Shown piece after piece: positions 5,832 to 8,685 of a DNA stretch of 8,685 bases. Made by a program: the position numbers and the translations under genes. Numbering within the stretch: position 1 is the stretch's first letter; the number at the start of each line of letters is the position of its first letter. The notes beneath the pieces are model-generated. The model saw nothing but the letters and a program-made list of their open reading frames with translations, was not told where the DNA came from and did no database searches. The stretch is from Candidatus Woykebacteria bacterium GWB1_45_5 (GTDB lineage Bacteria > Patescibacteriota > Microgenomatia > Woykebacterales > RBG-16-39-9b). The stretch spans positions 826-9,510 of the forward strand of contig MHCO01000014.1 in the NCBI GenBank assembly GCA_001816645.1, written 5' to 3'.

Positions 5832-5852
5832 CCCAAGTACTAATTACTAAAT
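5832..5852. repeat. degenerate 7-nt tandem array G2 over the acpP stop
   Basis: Three units, including ACTAATT (5839-5845) and ACTAAAT (5846-5852), preceded by CCCAAGT (5832-5838). Read on the minus strand it resembles array F at the end of khpA (TTAGT/ACTTGG elements). It overlaps the acpP stop codon at 5847-5849. Confidence 0.5.
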
Positions 5853-6092
5853 CTCGCCGGTTTGGTCAAAAATAAAATTTAAAATGTCCTCGACAGTCGA
5901 GAACTTCCCAATCTGTTCTTTTGGTATCTTTATATTAAATTCGGTCTCCAGGCTGACGATTAGATCGGCGATACTCAAAGGGTCTGCGTTTAGATCTTCC
6001 TGCAGATGGGATTTAGGTGTTATTTCAGCCTCTTCGACGCCAAGTTGGCTGGAAATTAGGTTTCTTACCTTAGAAAATATTAATTCATTCAT
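5847..6092 (-). CDS. acpP: acyl carrier protein lacking the phosphopantetheine serine
   Basis: The 81-residue protein has the four-helix ACP pattern: helix I 2-16, LGVEEAEITPKSHLQEDL (17-34), the helix II motif and FNIKIPKEQIGKFSTVEDI (52-70). The canonical motif around the cofactor site is DSL; here it reads NADPLS (35-40), so the attachment serine is Pro38 (codon CCT on the minus strand, positions 5979-5981). A serine occurs two residues later (Ser40), but off register. As it stands the protein should not be modified by holo-ACP synthase and so should not carry acyl chains; that is inference from the motif. The start at 6092 overlaps the nusB stop by 8 nt and has the strongest ribosome site of this operon, AAGGAG at 6099-6104 with 6-nt spacing. 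No fatty-acid synthesis genes are nearby. Confidence 0.9.
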   Translation of the reverse strand: MNELIFSKVRNLISSQLGVEEAEITPKSHLQEDLNADPLSIADLIVSLETEFNIKIPKEQIGKFSTVEDILNFIFDQTGEI

Positions 6093-6612
6093 GCACGTCT
6101 CCTTGTTTCTTTTGGGTTCGAATACTTTTATTAGTTGTGTCTATCTTTCCTGTTCCGGTTTTCTCGATTTCCGGTAGCATCTCATTCACCACTGTGCCTA
6201 GAACCCCATTAACGAACTTGGAAGAATTTTCGCCGCCAAATTCCTTAGCTAGCTCAACCGCTTCGTCAATCGCTACCTTCGGTGGAACATTGCGGGCAAT
6301 AGAAAGTTCAAAAATAGCGATTCGTAAAATTTCCAGATCGACCTTAGCGATTTGGATTATTGGCCATTCTGGCGCGCAGGATTCAATGATCTTGTCAATG
6401 GGTTCTAGGTTTTCGGTTACACCCTTGGCCAAAAAAAGAGCAAGCTCTTGGTCAATTTGGCTTTTGTTCTGGCTACTAGAATCGAGCTGAACATAATCTT
6501 CGATATCACGGGTGATAATTCCTTCGATATCGGTTGAGTTAAAACTCCATTCGAAAAGAGCTTGAAGGGTAGCGATCCGTCCTTGATGACGAGGGTCTAA
6601 CTTTCCTTTCAT
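6085..6612 (-). CDS. nusB: transcription antitermination factor NusB
   Basis: NusB, with NusE (S10), binds boxA RNA and supports antitermination on rRNA operons. The all-helical NusB core is seen at RHQGRIATLQALFEW (8-22), IIQIAKVDLEILRIAIFEL (85-103) and the signature PKVAIDEAVELAKEFGG (111-127) with SKFVNGVLG (131-139). At 175 residues it is longer than the usual 130-150; the surplus is a polar, lysine/threonine-rich C-terminal tail (about 148-175) with no recognised domain. Its ATG overlaps the rpmF stop by four bases (ATGA), and its own stop overlaps acpP by eight, so rpmF-nusB-acpP form one tightly coupled unit. Only a weak AAGG precedes it. Confidence 0.93.
   Translation of the reverse strand: MKGKLDPRHQGRIATLQALFEWSFNSTDIEGIITRDIEDYVQLDSSSQNKSQIDQELALFLAKGVTENLEPIDKIIESCAPEWPIIQIAKVDLEILRIAIFELSIARNVPPKVAIDEAVELAKEFGGENSSKFVNGVLGTVVNEMLPEIEKTGTGKIDTTNKSIRTQKKQGDVHE
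6099..6104 (-). promoter_or_regulatory. strong Shine-Dalgarno of acpP
   Basis: AAGGAG on the minus strand lies 6 nt before the acpP ATG, inside the last codons of nusB. It is the only near-perfect Shine-Dalgarno sequence in the seven-gene minus-strand operon and it fixes the acpP start at 6092. Confidence 0.8.
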
Positions 6613-6821
6613 TCTTTCTTTGCCTTGGTTACTTTTGTTTTTTCCTTTGGTTCAAAAACTAAGCGATCTTTATAGTAGCCACAATGCGGGCAGACGGTGT
6701 GGGTAGTCTTTAATTTACCACAGCGTGGGCATGCTACCAATTCCGCCGGCTTGAAGCCGTGAGCCAGCGTTCTTTTCCCGCGACGGGCTTTCGAAACCTT
6801 TTTCTTCGGAAGTGCTGCCAT
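6609..6821 (-). CDS. rpmF: 50S ribosomal protein bL32
   Basis: The 70-residue protein begins MAALPKKKVSKARRGKR (1-17), the typical bL32 start. It has a zinc ribbon with CPRC (31-34) and CPHC (44-47), so it is the four-cysteine, zinc-binding form rather than a cysteine-free paralogue. The tail is lysine-rich. It is the first gene of the operon, 47 nt or so downstream of a consensus promoter's expected start point. No Shine-Dalgarno is visible before the ATG at 6821; the leader is AT-rich instead. Confidence 0.96.
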   Translation of the reverse strand: MAALPKKKVSKARRGKRTLAHGFKPAELVACPRCGKLKTTHTVCPHCGYYKDRLVFEPKEKTKVTKAKKE

Positions 6822-6856
6822 ACGAGAAAATATTATATCTCACTAGAGAAACAATT

Positions 6857-6873
6857 GCGAGATGTAATCTCGC
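6857..6873. promoter_or_regulatory. 17-bp perfect palindrome at the rpmF transcription start
   Basis: GCGAGAT and its exact complement ATCTCGC are separated by three bases. The palindrome begins two bases downstream of the -10 box and straddles the predicted +1 near 6868. That position suits an operator for a dimeric repressor. As RNA, only part of it would be transcribed, so a leader hairpin is less likely. Confidence 0.5.
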
Positions 6874-6874
6874 G

Positions 6875-6904
6875 ATTATAAGGCCGAAAGTTTAGTTCTG
6901 TCAA
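6875..6904 (-). promoter_or_regulatory. consensus sigma70-type promoter of the rpmF-trmD operon
   Basis: On the minus strand a perfect TTGACA (6904-6899) and a perfect TATAAT (6880-6875) are separated by 18 nt. The -35 box begins three bases after the recG stop codon, so the promoter occupies the start of the only sizeable gap upstream of rpmF. Predicted transcription starts near 6868 and gives a leader of about 47 nt. Confidence 0.8.
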
Positions 6905-6907
6905 TTT

Positions 6908-8685
6908 TCAATCAGGGGCGATAGGACCTGACGATTCCAGATCATTCTTTAAAGCTGGAAGTTTTTCTAAAGTTATTTGATCAAAAAGAATATCAGCTTC
7001 CTTTTTGACCGATTCGACTGTTGGAAGGTCAGCAAGATTAGCAATTTTGAAATTGGTAAGTCCGCTTTGAGCAGTGCCGTAAATTTGGCCTGGGCCGCGC
7101 ATTTGCAAGTCGATTTCCGCAAGTTTGAGGCCGATATAATGCCTTTCTAGTGCTTTGAGTCTATCTAAAACCGCCCTACCTCTACTTTCTGTAAAGAGAA
7201 AGCAGTATGACTGTTGGCTGCTGCGACCTACCCGGCCGCGCAGTTGATGAAGGCTGGCGAGGCCAAACCTCTCAGCCGCTTCGATGAGCATAACTGTGGC
7301 GCCTGGGATATCTATTCCTACCTCCACCACTGGCGTTGCTACTAGAATGTAATACTTCTTACTGAGAAACTCCTCTAAGACCCTCTCCTTCTCTTTAGAT
7401 TTCATCCTACCGTGTAAGAGGCCTAAAGAAAGGTCGGGGAAAACATCTTCTTGAAGTCGTTTGTACTCTTGGTTAGCAGCCTTAGCGCTGGCAAGAGTTT
7501 CTGAAGGATCGATCAGTGGGCAGATAATAAACACTTGTTCACCCACCGCGGTTTTTTCGCGGATAAACTGGTAGGCGCCTCCCCTTTTGTTGAGGGGAAC
7601 AACATAAGTTTTTACAATTCTTCTCCCTTTTGGAAGCTCATCTATGGTAGAAATATCGAGATCACCGTATAAAGTAAGAGCTAAACTTCTTGGTATCGGG
7701 GTGGCCGTCATTGTTAGAACATGGGGCGCAATACCTTTACTACGCAAAAGACCTCTTTGTTTCACCCCAAAACGGTGTTGCTCGTCAATGACTGCGAAGG
7801 CTAGCTTTTCGAAGGAAACAGTTGACGATAAAAGGGCGTGGGTGCCGACTAAGCAATCGAAAGGCTCATTTCTTTTGCGGGCGGAGGTTCGTAGTGAAAT
7901 TTTGACCCCGCAGGGTGCTAGAATTGCCTTTAAAGTGTTAAAATGCTGGATAGCCAATATTTCTGTCGGTGCCATTATTGCAGTCTGAAAACCGTTTAAA
8001 AAGACACTATAGGCAGCAATAGCCGCGACAACCGTCTTACCGGACCCTACATCGCCTTGAAGGAGCCGATTCATTGGTTTCTTTTGTGAGAGATCAGCCA
8101 GAATTTCCTTTAAAACTTTTGATTGGGCTTCCGTTAAATGGAAAGGGAGAGCTTGGATTAAACGAAGAATTTTTTCTTGATTTGTCGGTAAAGCAACCCC
8201 TCCTTGGGGTTTTTGCCAAGCTGCTTTGCGGATTTTGGCTTGAAGGGAAATAATTAAAAGTTCATCAAAGGCTAAACGCTTTCTGGCGGCCTCTATCCTC
8301 TTTTCACTAGTTGGGGCGTGAATTTGCCAAATTGCTTGTCGGCGGCCTATCAACCTGTTTCTCTTGAGAGATTCGGCTGGTAGAACCTCTTCTACTTTTG
8401 GTAAGAGGCTCGGTAGTACTTCTTTAATTTGCTTACGAAGCCATTTTGAGTTTAAACCGGCTGTTTCTGGGTAGATAGGTACTAAACCAGTGGTGTGGAG
8501 TGGTTTTTTACCTGTTTTGCTAAGAAGTTCATACTCTGGATTGATGAATGTTGGTTTTTGAGAAAAGAGATCAATCTTGCCAGCTAAGCTTATTTTTGAA
8601 CCAACCGGAAGAGTCTTAATTAGGAATGGTTGGTTGAACCAAACTACCTCAATGGTTCCGCTACTATCCGCCACTTTGGCCAAGG
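6908..8685 (-). CDS. recG: ATP-dependent DNA helicase RecG (5' end outside the window)
   Basis: RecG is a monomeric superfamily-2 translocase that remodels stalled replication forks and Holliday junctions. About 591 residues are visible, beginning inside the OB-fold wedge domain (VADSSGTIEVVWFNQPF); by comparison with the family roughly 80-100 N-terminal residues are missing. The TTG at 8683 is an internal leucine, not a start. Numbering from there: Walker A GDVGSGKT (210-217), DEQH box (300-303), TATP (326-329), motif V VATPVVEVGIDIP (448-460), motif VI QLRGRVGR (480-487), and the translocation (TRG) motif RGPGQIYGTAQSG (529-541). The usual arginine of GTRQ is alanine here (GTAQ), while the conserved glutamine is kept. 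It ends three bases before the rpmF promoter. Confidence 0.96.
   Translation of the reverse strand, partial: LAKVADSSGTIEVVWFNQPFLIKTLPVGSKISLAGKIDLFSQKPTFINPEYELLSKTGKKPLHTTGLVPIYPETAGLNSKWLRKQIKEVLPSLLPKVEEVLPAESLKRNRLIGRRQAIWQIHAPTSEKRIEAARKRLAFDELLIISLQAKIRKAAWQKPQGGVALPTNQEKILRLIQALPFHLTEAQSKVLKEILADLSQKKPMNRLLQGDVGSGKTVVAAIAAYSVFLNGFQTAIMAPTEILAIQHFNTLKAILAPCGVKISLRTSARKRNEPFDCLVGTHALLSSTVSFEKLAFAVIDEQHRFGVKQRGLLRSKGIAPHVLTMTATPIPRSLALTLYGDLDISTIDELPKGRRIVKTYVVPLNKRGGAYQFIREKTAVGEQVFIICPLIDPSETLASAKAANQEYKRLQEDVFPDLSLGLLHGRMKSKEKERVLEEFLSKKYYILVATPVVEVGIDIPGATVMLIEAAERFGLASLHQLRGRVGRSSQQSYCFLFTESRGRAVLDRLKALERHYIGLKLAEIDLQMRGPGQIYGTAQSGLTNFKIANLADLPTVESVKKEADILFDQITLEKLPALKNDLESSGPIAPD

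Noticed and set aside
5847..6092. acpP as a pseudogene
   Set aside because: The frame is intact, the fold pattern is preserved throughout and the ribosome site is strong; only the cofactor serine is changed.
6832..6837. Second TATAAT just before the rpmF start
   Set aside because: There is no -35 at suitable spacing and it would give an almost leaderless transcript. The perfect promoter at 6875-6904 explains the operon better.
7644..7988. Plus-strand open frame inside recG
   Set aside because: It overlaps the conserved helicase motifs of recG, has no family signal, and no promoter or ribosome site was seen.
8681..8683. TTG as the start of recG
   Set aside because: The conserved wedge-domain strand begins immediately there and family length demands more N-terminal sequence, so the codon is internal and the gene is cut by the window edge.

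Overview
The window looks like a piece of a reduced bacterial genome of the Candidate Phyla Radiation (Patescibacteria), probably the Microgenomates side; this is inferred from protein style and gene order, with no marker phylogeny. The genetic code is standard: TGA is used as a stop in pilN, rpmF, nusB and recG. Proteins are short versions of their families. There is a type IV pilus PilM-N-O set with no pilP or pilQ after it, as expected in a cell without a classical outer membrane.

Plus strand (about 1-3739): the possible tail of an upstream gene, a GC-rich hairpin, a PilX-like pseudopilin gene (167-1147), a 216-nt non-coding gap, and a tight pilM-pilN-pilO operon (1364-3739; 1-nt gap, then 4-nt overlap). 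These would build the inner-membrane platform of a type IV pilus plus one pilin-like component.

Minus strand (8685 down to 3814): recG (5' end outside the window), then a consensus sigma70-type promoter (TTGACA, 18-nt spacer, TATAAT) immediately after the recG stop, driving rpmF-nusB-acpP-rnc-rpsP-khpA-trmD. This is a compressed form of the classical rpmF/plsX/fab/acpP/rnc and rpsP/khpA/rimM/trmD/rplS neighbourhoods. The fatty-acid genes, smc/ftsY/ffh, rimM and rplS are missing. The surviving acyl carrier protein has proline where the phosphopantetheine-bearing serine should be, yet it has the best Shine-Dalgarno site on this strand.

The least expected signal is non-coding. Most gaps, except the recG/rpmF promoter gap and very short junctions, contain short degenerate tandem arrays with a period of 7 nt, in several unrelated-looking sequence families. 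Some run into stop codons (khpA, acpP) or into the coding tail of trmD, and two arrays face each other as an inverted pair between the convergent pilO and trmD genes. No RNA genes, CRISPR arrays or transposases were seen.
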